This document shows, one piece after another, positions 25,666 to 34,740 of a stretch of 40,649 bases of DNA. Position 1 is the first letter of the stretch, and each line of letters begins with the position of its first letter. The notes beneath the pieces are model-generated. The model ran no database searches, had not been told where the DNA came from, and worked only from the letters and a program-made list of their open reading frames with translations. A program made the translations under genes and the position numbers. Origin of the DNA: Caldilineaceae bacterium (GTDB taxonomy: Bacteria > Chloroflexota > Anaerolineae > Caldilineales > Caldilineaceae); NCBI GenBank assembly GCA_026708085.1, contig JAPOVP010000183.1, positions 1 to 40,649 of the forward strand. Direction: 5' to 3'.

Positions 25666-28293
25666 TCAGCAGGTGGGTCTGGGGGTCCAGGAGAAGTTGG
25701 GAGCGATTGTGAGGGTGATGCCGGCGAGGTCGGATTGGGGGATGGGGTGCTCGGCGGCGTTTTGGGGAGAGATGTTTTCGACCTGGCGGCTGGCGGCGGC
25801 GAGGTAGCCTGCGGGGCAGCCGGTGAGGGCGTCCCATTGGTGGCGGGCAACGGCCAAGAGGAAGAAGGGGACGGGGTCGCTTGCTCCGGTTTCCCGTTGC
25901 ACCTGTCTGCGGAGCGCGGCCGGACGGGTCTTGTCCAGGGAGACCAGATAGGCGCCGTCCGCACCCGTGGGATAGGAATGCCTTACATAGTTGTTGCGGG
26001 GGAGGTCGGATGCGGGGCGTATGCGCACGTCGGCGGAGACGGTTATGCCGGCGAGAGGGCGGCCGTCCGGTCCGGTCACTTTTCCAAGCATTTTTAGGTA
26101 GATCGGTTCACATTCCGGCAGTGCGGCAGCGCGGAACACCTCCTGGACGATGGCGGCGATTCTGGGATCGTAGTCGGCGAGCCGGGCGACGCTGGCGGGG
26201 GTGCGGACTTCGCCGGTGAGCATGTCGGGCAGAAACCAGAACATGACGGCTTCAGCCCAGTATTCCAGGTAGTTTGTGGAGGCGTAGGCATCGGGATAGA
26301 GACCAGCGGCGAGGGCGGCGCTGTAGGCGCTTTTGAGGCGAGAGTCGAAGGGTGAATCGAACAGGGGCCGGCTGCCGGCGCGGGCGGACTCGATTGCGAG
26401 GGCGTAATGGACCATGTGAGCGAACTCGTGGACAAGGATGACGTTGCAATACTGTTGCCACACGGCGGGCGCGGTTCCGACCACGTCGATTATGAGCAGG
26501 ACCTCTCCGGTGAACCTGTTGCCGAGCCAGCGGATGGTGGCCGTTCCGAGCACGTTCGTGCATCTGCCGAGAGGAAGCTGGGCTCTGAGTTCGGGTGTTT
26601 GATAGGGGCCGCGGCAGCCGTCATGTTTGTAGATGACGACGCGAAAGCGGTTGGCGGCCATGGTTGCACGCAGGTCGGGACGGTGGGAGAGCATGGCGTT
26701 AATGATGTCGCGGGCGTGATATAGATGCAGGTCCGGCACATCGGAGGGGGCGACTACGGGTATGCCGCCGGCGTCGATGTACTTGCGGTAGTAGTAGTCG
26801 AGGTCGAGGGAGGCGGGGGGCGGGGGGAGGTCCCGGTGCGGCGTCGCGGTCGGCGTCGGTGTGGACGTCGGTGTAAGTGTCGATGTGGGCGTCAGTGTTA
26901 GCGTCAGTGTTGGCGATGGTGTGGATGTGGGCGTTGGCGTCAGCGATGGTGTCGTTATTTCAGAGGCGGCGGAAACGGTTGCGGAGGCGTAGTCCGACCA
27001 GGGGCCGGCGTTGCCGGCGGCGTCGAGAACACGGATGGCGTAGTAGTAGGTTGTGCCGGGGGTCAGCTCGGTGTGGGTGAAGGATGCGCCGGTGAGGCTA
27101 TTGCTGATGAATTGCCAGCCGGTGTCGCGGTCCCACCAGGTCCAGAGTTCGTAACGGACGGCGACGGACAGTTCTTTCCAACTCAGCCTGACCTCGCCTG
27201 CGGCGGCGGGCCGGGCGGTCAGTTCGGGGGCGGGCAGGGCGGATGCGTTTGGATCGGGCGTTGGTGTCGGGGTGGCTGTTGGCGTCAGCGTCGTTGTCGA
27301 GGTGGGCGCGGGCGTGTGGTCGGAGGCCGGGGTCGAGGTGGGGGTGGTCGTCGGCGTCAGGGTCGCAGTCGGGGTGGGCGCGGGCGTGTGGTCGGAGGCC
27401 GGGGTCGAGGTGGGGGTGGTCGTCGGCGTCAGGGTCGCAGTCGGGGTGGGCGCGGGCGTGTGGTCGGAGGCCGGGGTCGAGGTGGGGGTGGTCGTCGGCG
27501 ATGGCGTGAAGGGGGGGAGCGGGATCGCCGAGGCGTAGTTCGACCAGCCGGTCAGCGGTTTGCCGGCGGCGTCGAGGGCGCGGAGGGCGTAGTGGTAGGT
27601 GGTGCCGGGGGAGACGGAGGCGTGGGTAAAGTATGTTTGGGTGATGCTGTTGCTGATGAATTGCCAGCTGATGTCGCGGTCCCACCAGGTCCAGAGTTCG
27701 TAGGCGGCGGCGCCCGGATGTTCGGGCCAGCTGAGCTCGACGGCGCCGGGTGCGGGCTGGGCGGTGAGCTGGGGGGCGGCGGTTGTGGAAGCCGTGCGGG
27801 CGTGCGCGGGTGTCGGGGTGGACGTGGGCGTTGGGGTTGAGGCGGGGACGGTTACAGGGACGTATTGCGACCAGGCGCTGACGGGGTCGCGGTTGGCGTC
27901 GAGGGCGCGGATTGCGTAGTAGCAGGCGGCGCCGGGGGCGACCTCGGTGTGCGTGAATGCGGCGCCGGTGAGGGTGTCGCTGACGAGCAGCCAGCCGGTC
28001 TCCTCGTTGCACCAGATCCAGAGTTCATATTGCGTGGCGCCGGGCAGTTCGGTCCAGCGCAGTTCGACGGTGGCTGCGGACGGGTGGGCGGTGAGGGTGG
28101 GGACGGGCAGGGCGGGTTGGGAGGACTGCTGGTGGAGGTCGCGGGCGATTGGTCCGGGCGCGGCGGCGGCAACGGCGCGCGGGAGGAGAAGGGCGACGGC
28201 GACGGCGATGGTGACGGCCAGGGCGGCCGGGGATAGGAGCGGGCGGATGGGGGGCGGCGGGGCGTATGATGCGGAGAGTTTGGACGGCGGCAT
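25666..28293 (-). CDS. secreted Fn3 protein with lethal-factor-like zinc metalloprotease domain, second copy
   Basis: An 875-aa relative of the protein ending at 3232. Signal peptide (AALAVTIAVAVALLLPRAVA), Fn3 domains at about 55-145 and 165-255, a Thr/Pro linker with 72-bp DNA repeats, a third Fn3 domain at about 360-445, a second Thr/Pro linker, and the catalytic domain from about 500. HEFAH gives His622, Glu623 and His626; EYWAE gives Glu677 and Glu681. The spacing of 51 residues from His626 to Glu677 is near that of lethal-factor-type gluzincins. A C-terminal domain (KVTGPDGRPLAGITVSADV) resembles carboxypeptidase-regulatory/SdrD-B-like beta modules. AAGGGA ten bases upstream supports the start. 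Confidence 0.83.
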   Translation of the reverse strand: MPPSKLSASYAPPPPIRPLLSPAALAVTIAVAVALLLPRAVAAAAPGPIARDLHQQSSQPALPVPTLTAHPSAATVELRWTELPGATQYELWIWCNEETGWLLVSDTLTGAAFTHTEVAPGAACYYAIRALDANRDPVSAWSQYVPVTVPASTPTPTSTPTPAHARTASTTAAPQLTAQPAPGAVELSWPEHPGAAAYELWTWWDRDISWQFISNSITQTYFTHASVSPGTTYHYALRALDAAGKPLTGWSNYASAIPLPPFTPSPTTTPTSTPASDHTPAPTPTATLTPTTTPTSTPASDHTPAPTPTATLTPTTTPTSTPASDHTPAPTSTTTLTPTATPTPTPDPNASALPAPELTARPAAAGEVRLSWKELSVAVRYELWTWWDRDTGWQFISNSLTGASFTHTELTPGTTYYYAIRVLDAAGNAGPWSDYASATVSAASEITTPSLTPTPTSTPSPTLTLTLTPTSTLTPTSTPTPTATPHRDLPPPPASLDLDYYYRKYIDAGGIPVVAPSDVPDLHLYHARDIINAMLSHRPDLRATMAANRFRVVIYKHDGCRGPYQTPELRAQLPLGRCTNVLGTATIRWLGNRFTGEVLLIIDVVGTAPAVWQQYCNVILVHEFAHMVHYALAIESARAGSRPLFDSPFDSRLKSAYSAALAAGLYPDAYASTNYLEYWAEAVMFWFLPDMLTGEVRTPASVARLADYDPRIAAIVQEVFRAAALPECEPIYLKMLGKVTGPDGRPLAGITVSADVRIRPASDLPRNNYVRHSYPTGADGAYLVSLDKTRPAALRRQVQRETGASDPVPFFLLAVARHQWDALTGCPAGYLAAASRQVENISPQNAAEHPIPQSDLAGITLTIAPNFSWTPRPTC
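27300..27500 (-). repeat. 72-bp in-frame minisatellite in Thr/Pro linker
   Basis: Nearly three copies of a 72-bp unit coding for 24 residues (core TPASDHTPAPTPTATLTP). Two copies are almost identical at the DNA level, so copy number has changed recently. Confidence 0.85.
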
Positions 28294-28388
28294 GGGGAGG
28301 CGTCCCTTTTACTCTGGCTCAGGGTGGGTGCATGTTACAACGTGCGTGTGAGGCGTGCAAAACGCGGGGTGAGGTGGGGCGATTTCTT

Positions 28389-28600
28389 TTATCCGCGAAG
28401 TCACGCGGAGGGGCGCGGAGAACAGCTTACCTCTTTTTTCCGCGGAGGACGCGGAGGGGCGCGGAGAACAGCTTACCTCTTTTTTCCGCGGAGGACGCGG
28501 AGGGGCGCGGAGAACAGCTTACCTCTTTTTTCCGCGGAGGACGCGGAGAACACATTTTTTGATCCGCGGGTGGCGCGGAGAAGGGCTGAACTGCTTTTGA
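28389..28600 (+). repeat. R1 array, 'cagcttacctctttt' variant
   Basis: Four to five R1 units, separated by gaacagcttacctctttttt in place of the gaactgcttctttg of other arrays. An R3 block follows at 28622-28660. The remaining gap to 29141 shows no supported gene. Confidence 0.88.
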
Positions 28601-29030
28601 TCCAGGGAGGAGCACTGAGTACAGGCGGCAGTTTGTGGTAGTCAGATCTCAGTGGGCGTTGACGTTTGACAGGACGGCATTTTGCTGGCGCATAGTGCTA
28701 ATCCGCTCAGGGCGACGCGGTCTTGCAAGGAGAACGCAAATTGCCTCCGGCGCTCTTTGCGGCCCTTCGCGGATCGATTGGTTGTGAATGTCACTATATT
28801 AATGAGGGGTACGCATAAAGTGGCGTTGACATAATAGGCCAGTAAGGGTTCTTCTATCGTTGCCGACGAATAGGAGGATACAGATGGCGAATTCGCCGCA
28901 ACTGACCGATTATAATGGAAGCGAGGCGGCGTCCTGCTGCTCACGCCAGCTCACAAATGGGTGCATGGTCGCTTTGCCCGCGCATATCACCGCTTCATCC
29001 AGTTGCCTGAAATGGTCAGATTCCATTGGG

Positions 29031-29062
29031 AATTATAAAGATGGGTAGCGGGTGGTCTGGTG
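29031..29062 (+). repeat. atgggtagcgggtggtctg direct repeat, copy 1
   Basis: The 19-mer recurs at about 29653-29672, with similar sequence before it (aattataaag versus agttatacac). The two copies bracket the lipoprotein-like gene at 29142-29597. Confidence 0.65.
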
Positions 29063-29141
29063 GGTCTAATGCAGGTCAGATAGATTGAATTTGGTCTAGC
29101 AGAGCTAGTTTGGTCTAAGGAGTCATTTGGGACCCGATAGT

Positions 29142-29597
29142 TTACCGGCTTTCGCACAGTTCTAATGCAAATTCCAGAATTGCATACATATCTTGAGATT
29201 CCGGCAAGTCTGTAGTGTGCGCGAGTTCGTTTATGAACATGAACTGAGTTGATGACACAAATATTCCGAGGTTGAAAATAGCCAGCGACATAATCTCGGA
29301 CGGGGAAAAGAAGAGGTTGTGTTCGACGATTGTAATTCCTTGTGTGAACATTTCATATAGTTCTTCCTCTGAAGTATTCGGTGGAGAACAGTGAATAATG
29401 TCATACAGTAGTACAGAGTACTGGTCTGTGTCGCGAAGTTCTTCACTTTCGAGGGCCATAGATTTTGCGAGAGCACTTGCCAGGTCACGTATGCCGACTG
29501 GCACTTTCGGTTCTGGTGGATCGGTTGGTATAGGGGGGATAGGAACACGGCTGATGGTGAGCAAGGCTAGTGCAATAAGCAAAACTGTGTGTTTCAT
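29142..29597 (-). CDS. secreted lipoprotein paralogue lacking the lipobox Cys
   Basis: A 151-aa protein with a short hydrophobic N-terminus (MKHTVLLIALALLTISRVPI), a Pro-rich segment and an alpha-helical acidic body. It matches the protein at 30190-30600 in order (PIPPxPxxPPxP, then a gxxDLAxAxAKs helix). Where that one has LLLSAC, this has LTISRV, so lipid attachment is not expected. The upstream leader is also shared. Unknown function; no enzyme motif. Confidence 0.7.
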   Translation of the reverse strand: MKHTVLLIALALLTISRVPIPPIPTDPPEPKVPVGIRDLASALAKSMALESEELRDTDQYSVLLYDIIHCSPPNTSEEELYEMFTQGITIVEHNLFFSPSEIMSLAIFNLGIFVSSTQFMFINELAHTTDLPESQDMYAILEFALELCESR

Positions 29598-29652
29598 TGT
29601 TGGGTTATCAACCTGATAAATGCACTTGCCGTATAGATTAGGGAGTTATACA

Positions 29653-29672
29653 CATGGGTAGCGGGTGGTCTG
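29653..29672 (+). repeat. atgggtagcgggtggtctg direct repeat, copy 2
   Basis: Second copy of the 19-mer at 29041. Downstream the sequence diverges (aatagacag versus gtgggtcta). Confidence 0.65.
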
Positions 29673-29729
29673 AATAGACAGAATTGGTCGCTTACATATT
29701 CTTGCGTCCTGGTGTTGGCATATACGAAT

Positions 29730-30062
29730 TCAAGGCATGTTGGTGTGGGATTCTGTTTCAGAGTCTCTTGGTCTGTTAAGACGTTCAGCGGCGATAAAAA
29801 CAAGTATCCAAGCGAGAAGTGTCAAGGCCAGGAACGGGCCGCAGAGTATGAACCAGTACCCAAATCCGTCGCACTCAAGTTCGTTGAGTTCGTAGTAGGT
29901 CTGGTCGCTGCATAGGGCGGTATTGACGATATGGCGGCCACCGTCTTCATCTACTGCGACTACAAATTCCATAGCGAAGTAGACTGCGGCAATGATAACG
30001 ACAATTGTTACGACCTTCAGGACTTTCTCAATTGTTGCAAGGTTAAAGAATTTCCTGATCAT
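29730..30062 (-). CDS. two-span membrane protein (110 aa)
   Basis: Two clear membrane helices (VLKVVTIVVIIAAVYFAMEF and FILCGPFLALTLLAWILVFI) enclose a loop of about 30 residues with two Cys (ALCSDQTYYELNELECDG). These would lie outside and could form a disulfide. The basic N-terminus and Arg-rich end place both termini inside. No family recognised. It lies between the two lipoprotein paralogues. Confidence 0.65.
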   Translation of the reverse strand: MIRKFFNLATIEKVLKVVTIVVIIAAVYFAMEFVVAVDEDGGRHIVNTALCSDQTYYELNELECDGFGYWFILCGPFLALTLLAWILVFIAAERLNRPRDSETESHTNMP

Positions 30063-30189
30063 AGCTTAGGTGGGTGCTGGATGGAGGGCACGTGGACTTT
30101 TTCGGGAAAAACGATGTCGGAATTGGTATGGCACAGTTGTTTGCATTGCAGGTCAAGTTTGATGTTCCACACCGAGAATTGAGCTACTC

Positions 30190-30600
30190 TTAGTCAGATT
30201 CTTCGCAATCTTCTTTAAGTAGGCGTAGTGATTGATACCCCATTCTGAAATATGATGTGTAGACTTCTTCGTCGGTTTCTTGAGCGGTCAGGTATTTTTC
30301 GAGGATTCTGGCTGTTGACAGTGCGCCGATGCTGTAGAGGATAAAGGCGGTGGTCTCTTCGTCGGTCAGGAACGAACCTCCTCCTAATTCATCTGCAAGA
30401 CATTTTTCGATGTGTAGCAGGGCTTCCATGTATTCAGATACATTATTGTTGGGGTCGTCTGTTTTTGCCATCGCGTTTGCGAGGTCTGTGAGGCCTGCTT
30501 TTATTTCTGATGGTGGTGGTTCGAGGGGTGGGTAAGGGGGGATGGGAGCGCAGGCGGACAGCAGGAGTGTCAGGATGATGAATAGGGTAGTGAGTTTCAT
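30190..30600 (-). CDS. small lipoprotein (136 aa)
   Basis: Signal peptide with lipobox (LTLLLSAC, Cys at about residue 17), a Pro-rich spacer (APIPPYPPLEPPPSE) and a helical acidic C-terminal domain ending KEDCEESD. Ribosome site GGAGG in the 'ccggaggataaccc' leader, which is also the end of a small upstream reading frame. Unknown function; paralogue of the gene at 29142. Confidence 0.78.
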   Translation of the reverse strand: MKLTTLFIILTLLLSACAPIPPYPPLEPPPSEIKAGLTDLANAMAKTDDPNNNVSEYMEALLHIEKCLADELGGGSFLTDEETTAFILYSIGALSTARILEKYLTAQETDEEVYTSYFRMGYQSLRLLKEDCEESD

Positions 30601-30605
30601 CTTTG

Positions 30606-30661
30606 GGTTATCCTCCGGTAAGCGCTCTTGCTGTGTAGAGTATGATGTTGAGCAGGATCAT
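30606..30661 (-). pseudogene. remnant of a small membrane-protein gene in lipoprotein leader
   Basis: Codes for MILLNIILYTARALTGG and a stop, nearly the same as the C-terminus of the 56-aa protein at 36377-36547 (MILINIIFYTARALTGG). A stop codon directly precedes it. A third, weaker copy of the same DNA precedes the gene starting at 29597. Confidence 0.6.
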
Positions 30662-30801
30662 TTATTCCAGGAAGGATTGTTGTCTTGACATTGAAGTATT
30701 CCTAGCCGCTCTCCGTTCCACAAGTTAAGAAAAGTCGTTTGGTCTCGCATGAGATCTTGGGTGAACGCAGAGCGCACAGAGAGCTGGCCAGGACCCACTA
30801 A

Positions 30802-30891
30802 CTAAACTCCAAGGTAATTTGCAAGAATGATCGATGCGATGAGTCCTACGACGGTAAATGCCACCATCGAAACAGCTGTAATCCGCTTCAC
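30802..30891 (-). CDS. 29-aa single-span membrane peptide
   Basis: GTG start, sequence KRITAVSMVAFTVVGLIASI and so on to NYLGV. AAGGAG six bases upstream is an excellent ribosome site. Nearly the entire peptide is one membrane helix with a basic N-terminus. Shorter than any usual gene-finder cutoff. Function unknown. Confidence 0.55.
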   Translation of the reverse strand: MKRITAVSMVAFTVVGLIASIILANYLGV

Positions 30892-31036
30892 GGCTATCTC
30901 CTTGAAATGGATGGTTGACTAGCTATCGTTGACGTCCATTATGTTTTGTATAAGTTTGTCAATGTTGGGCCAGTAGGGGGATGCCGACCTGACCTGCCTC
31001 CGATCTCTGGACCACGAAACGTCAAAAAGCCCAACC

Positions 31037-31531
31037 CTACTCCCCAAGTTCCTCCTGCTTCCATACCGGCAGATTCTGATACCAGCCGGAACCGAAGATA
31101 AGACCGTCGTGCCGTACCACCCAGGAATGTTTCCACGCCTGGGTGCCGGTGACAGGATTGAGGAAGAAATAGTCGACCCAAATCCCTTTTGCGGCGGCGC
31201 GGGCTATCGCTTCGCCGTGCCGGTAGCCGGTGAAATCCACCCCTACATCGCCCCGCAGATCCTCACCCAACATATCCGGGTTTACCGCCAGGGCGATCGG
31301 CTTCTCGTTCTCATCAAAGATGAACAGATACCACTCGCCGTCCATGCTTTCCGGTGAATTGTAGAATTTCAGCGCCGCCTCCCGCCCGCGGGCGTCGTAC
31401 ATTCGGAGCGCTCTCTCCACCATCGCCACCGTATAGCCCGTACGGTTCGCCCTGGAAACCTGCCGGCACGGCGTGATGACGGGGCCGTCCATCTGCAGAT
31501 GGAACGGCAAATGGTGATAGCAGCCGGACAT
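31037..31531 (-). CDS. Cache-domain protein fragment
   Basis: A 164-aa frame whose residues about 38-155 match a single Cache-2 type sensor domain (VERALRMYDARGREAALKFY; DGEWYLFIFDENEKPIAL; GIWVDYFFLNPVTGTQAWKH; GLIFGSGWYQ). Such domains normally sit outside the membrane between two helices of a chemoreceptor, cyclase or kinase. Here there is no signal peptide, membrane helix or output domain, and no ribosome site, so the gene is likely a fragment. It ends in KQEELGE. Confidence 0.65.
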   Translation of the reverse strand: MSGCYHHLPFHLQMDGPVITPCRQVSRANRTGYTVAMVERALRMYDARGREAALKFYNSPESMDGEWYLFIFDENEKPIALAVNPDMLGEDLRGDVGVDFTGYRHGEAIARAAAKGIWVDYFFLNPVTGTQAWKHSWVVRHDGLIFGSGWYQNLPVWKQEELGE

Positions 31532-31624
31532 AAAAATGACGGCCGCCCCCGGTACGGCTGCCAGTCTACAAGGGTTGTACTTCGTGGCCCTTCGTGGACA
31601 GACCAGGCCTAGCTCTCGCAGTTC

Positions 31625-31775
31625 TCAGCACAAACATTCGCAGCGCGCCGCGCCGGCCACCTCCGTCCAACTCAGTTCGACCGCGCCTTCGGCGGCGGGC
31701 GCAAAGATCAGAAAGACGGTGCGTGTGAGAACTATGAGGACCGCGATCCTGTGATTGCGAGCAGTCAAGGCGACT
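31625..31775 (-). pseudogene. Fn3-protein 5' remnant
   Basis: The frame gives a hydrophobic signal-like stretch (IAVLIVLTRTVFLIFAPAAE) directly followed by GAVELSWTEVAGAAR, the exact opening of the Fn3 modules of the window, then breaks off in unrelated sequence. It is the front of a lost Fn3 gene. Confidence 0.6.
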
Positions 31776-31965
31776 GATGCGAAGTCCACAAATGCATACA
31801 CCGGGCACTTTCTCCTTATTTTGGGAAAGTGAGGCGCGATTCCCTGTGAATAACAGGAATCAGTATACTCGATGGGTGTGAGACGGAAGTGAGGCTTCTG
31901 TGTATATTGATGAGGATATTGTGTAGATTTTGTGGCAAGAGAGGATGTGTGGGATAATCGGCCCG

Positions 31966-34398
31966 ATGCATTCTGAAACGCCGACATCTCAGGCCTCCCC
32001 AATGCAGGGGAGCACGCCGCACGATGTCGACAGACTCAAACGCGAGATAGAGACGTTGCGGGCGTGCCTGACCGGGCTGAGCGAGGCCAGTCTTCGCATC
32101 AGCCAGAGCCTTGACCTTGAGACTGTACTGAATGAGGTCGTGGACAACGTGCGCGTGCTGACCGGCGCGCGCTACGGTGGGATTGCCACTCTCGACGACA
32201 CTGGGCAGGTGCAGGATTTCATCACGTCGGGCTTCACCGAGGAAGAACACCGGAGCCTTATGGACATGCCTGAGGGGCCGGCACTCTTCGAATACTTCGG
32301 CCGGTTTCCGGGCCTTTTAAAGCTACGCGACCTGAACGACTACACCGGGGCGCTCGGTTTTTCAGTCGACCTGCCGGAGGTGAACGCCTTTATGGGAACG
32401 CCGATACGGCGGCGGGGCGTAGATGTGGGCAGCCTCTATGTGGCTGAGAAGGAGGGAGGAGAGGAGTTCACGAGCGAAGACGAAGAGATTCTGGTGTTGT
32501 TTGCCTCGCAGGCGGCGACAGCTATTGTGAACGCCCGCCGACACCGGGATGAAATGCAGACCAGGGCCGGCCTGGAGACCCTGATCGACACCTCGCCCGT
32601 AGCCGTTCTGGTCTTCGATGCGAAGACGGGCGTGCCGTTGTCGGTCAATGAGGAGACGAGACGGCTCGTCGGGGCTGCGCGTGGGGGCGGCCGCCCGTTG
32701 GAGCAGCTTTTTGAGGCGTTGACATTTCGACGTGCGGACGGGCGCGAGTATCCGCTCGACAGGCATTCGCTCACGCGGATGCTGCAGGATGGCGCAACCG
32801 TGCGCGCCGAGGAGGTCGTCATCTACTTTCCGGATGGGCATTCGATCACCACTCTAGTCAACGCCACGCCGATCCGGTCGCAGGAGGGCGCGGTCGCGTC
32901 CGTTGTCGTCACCGTACAGGATATGACCCCGCTGGAAGAGCTGGAACGGCTGCGCTCCGAGTTTCTGGGCATGGTGAGCAATGAACTGCGGACACCGCTG
33001 ACCACAATCAAGGGGGCTTCGGCAACGGTGTTGGGCGCCGCGACCCCGATCGCTGCGGCCGAGACGCGGCAGTTTTTCCGCATGATCGACGAGCAGGCCG
33101 ATCAGATGCGAGACCTGATCAACGACCTTCTCGACATGACGCGCATAGAGGCGGGTACGCTGGCTATCACGCCTGAGCCGACGGAGCTGGCAAGGGTCGT
33201 AGACGAGGCCCGGAACGCTTTTTTGCGGACGGGGGCAGGGAACAGCATCGAGGTTGCGCTGGCGCCGGACTTACCTTGGGTCATGGCCGACAGACAGCGC
33301 GTCATTCAGGTTTTCAACAACCTCTTTGCCAATGCGTCCAAGCACTCGCCGATATCGTCCACGATCAGGGTGACGGCGGTGCAGGAGGCGTTCCACGTTG
33401 CGATTTCCGTCGCGGACAAGGGGGAAGGCGTATCGACTGAGCGGATGCCGCATCTATTCAAGAAGTTTTCGCGCATAGACGGCGAGGGAGGGCAGCGCAA
33501 TATCGAGGGCACAGGCCTGGGTCTAGCGATCTGCAAGGGAATCGTGGAGGCGCACGGGGGCCGCATATGGGCCGAGAGCGACGGGCCAGGCCTCGGCATG
33601 CGATTGACTTTTACGCTTCCCGCGGTCAGTGGAGCCGCCAACGGTGGGGCAGACGGCCCCGAACCGTTCTCGGCGGACGCAGGACCGACCGCGGGCATTC
33701 TCGTCATTGACGACAACCCAAGCACGCTGCGAGACGTTCGCAACACGCTTGGGGAAGCAGGCTACACCCCGATCCTGACCGCGCGTGCGGAGGAGGTGGA
33801 CAGGCGCATAGCTACGAACAGGCCGCGCCTGATTCTGCTGGAACTGCCGCTGCCCGGCAGTGAAGGTTTCGAGTTAATGAGCCGCATCACCGACATGACT
33901 GATGCGCCGGTCATCTTAATGGCCGAGCGCAGCGAAGACCGGGCAATCGCCAGGGCGCTCGAGTTGGGCGCGGCGGACTATATCGTCAAGCCTTTCTCGC
34001 CCATTGAACTGGTGGCTCGCATCAGGGCAACCCTGCGAAAGAGAGCGGCGTCCGACCACGAGGTGGGGCTTGGGCTCTATCAGCGCGAAGATCTGACGAT
34101 CAACTACGCCGAACGCGGGGTGACGGTGGCGGGGCGGCGGGTGAATTTGACTGCGACTGAGTACAAGCTGCTCTACGAGCTTTCGGTCCACGCCGGACGC
34201 GTATTGACCCACGATCATTTGCTGCAGCGAGTGTGGGGCCACAATTACTCCGAGGACCGGCGGTTAATACGCACGGTCGTGAAAAGTATCCGCCAAAAGC
34301 TAGGAGACAGTGCTCAACGTCCTGCATACATCTTTACGGAGCCTCGCGTCGGTTACCGCATGGCACGGCCCGACAAGCCAAAACCGGTGATGCCATGA
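31966..34398 (+). CDS. GAF-PAS-pseudo-histidine kinase-receiver-OmpR DNA-binding fusion
   Basis: An 810-aa one-protein signalling chain: GAF (about 45-190), PAS (about 198-320), HisKA (about 330-395), HATPase_c (about 440-560), receiver (about 577-695) and OmpR/PhoB-type winged helix (about 710-805). The H-box reads MVSNELRTPLT, so Asn339 replaces the phospho-accepting His. The receiver has Asp582-Asp583 and Lys675, but LLELPLPG has Glu626 in place of the phospho-accepting Asp, and the usual Thr is Met. ATP-binding boxes remain (DKGEG, GTGLGLAICK, FNNLFANASKH). DNA-binding residues look normal. This suggests a regulator working without phosphotransfer, perhaps ATP- or ligand-gated, with Glu as a phospho-mimic. 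Start is uncertain: ATG 31966 chosen; ATG 31945 and TTG 31930 are in frame. Confidence 0.88.
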   Translation: MHSETPTSQASPMQGSTPHDVDRLKREIETLRACLTGLSEASLRISQSLDLETVLNEVVDNVRVLTGARYGGIATLDDTGQVQDFITSGFTEEEHRSLMDMPEGPALFEYFGRFPGLLKLRDLNDYTGALGFSVDLPEVNAFMGTPIRRRGVDVGSLYVAEKEGGEEFTSEDEEILVLFASQAATAIVNARRHRDEMQTRAGLETLIDTSPVAVLVFDAKTGVPLSVNEETRRLVGAARGGGRPLEQLFEALTFRRADGREYPLDRHSLTRMLQDGATVRAEEVVIYFPDGHSITTLVNATPIRSQEGAVASVVVTVQDMTPLEELERLRSEFLGMVSNELRTPLTTIKGASATVLGAATPIAAAETRQFFRMIDEQADQMRDLINDLLDMTRIEAGTLAITPEPTELARVVDEARNAFLRTGAGNSIEVALAPDLPWVMADRQRVIQVFNNLFANASKHSPISSTIRVTAVQEAFHVAISVADKGEGVSTERMPHLFKKFSRIDGEGGQRNIEGTGLGLAICKGIVEAHGGRIWAESDGPGLGMRLTFTLPAVSGAANGGADGPEPFSADAGPTAGILVIDDNPSTLRDVRNTLGEAGYTPILTARAEEVDRRIATNRPRLILLELPLPGSEGFELMSRITDMTDAPVILMAERSEDRAIARALELGAADYIVKPFSPIELVARIRATLRKRAASDHEVGLGLYQREDLTINYAERGVTVAGRRVNLTATEYKLLYELSVHAGRVLTHDHLLQRVWGHNYSEDRRLIRTVVKSIRQKLGDSAQRPAYIFTEPRVGYRMARPDKPKPVMP

Positions 34399-34740
34399 GC
34401 CCAACCGGGATTGGCGCTGCGCCGGGGCCCGTCAATTGCGAGAAGATCCCGGTAGCCTTTGTTTCTCAGAGCCTGTCAAGAGATCGGGGGCGGGGGCGAA
34501 TTGCGGGCGGTATCGTGCAATTGGGAGCGGTCGAGAGAGCCTTGGCTGTGCAGCATGCCCCGTTCGCCGTCTTGGCCCAAGCGACGCCGGCGCCCCCGGC
34601 CCATGGCGGCTTAAGGGGCATCAAGCGGTGTTGAACCGCCGGTGCTGCCGATTGGGGCGCAGTTTCCGAGGCGTCTCGCTTGCTCTTCAGGGATTCGCAA
34701 GCTTTTTGTCCCATTGGGGATCCACAGTAGAGGTTGTTTG
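34399..34740. other. gap without recognised gene
   Basis: No convincing reading frame, repeat array or hairpin seen between the regulator and the LRR remnant. Confidence 0.45.

Noticed and set aside
28642..28944. 100-aa minus-strand frame
   Set aside because: It runs through a degenerate reverse repeat copy and an R3 edge, has no ribosome site and shows no protein-like pattern.
29594..29803. 69-aa minus-strand frame
   Set aside because: It overlaps the better-supported two-span membrane protein gene in another frame; only its end matches the shared leader block.
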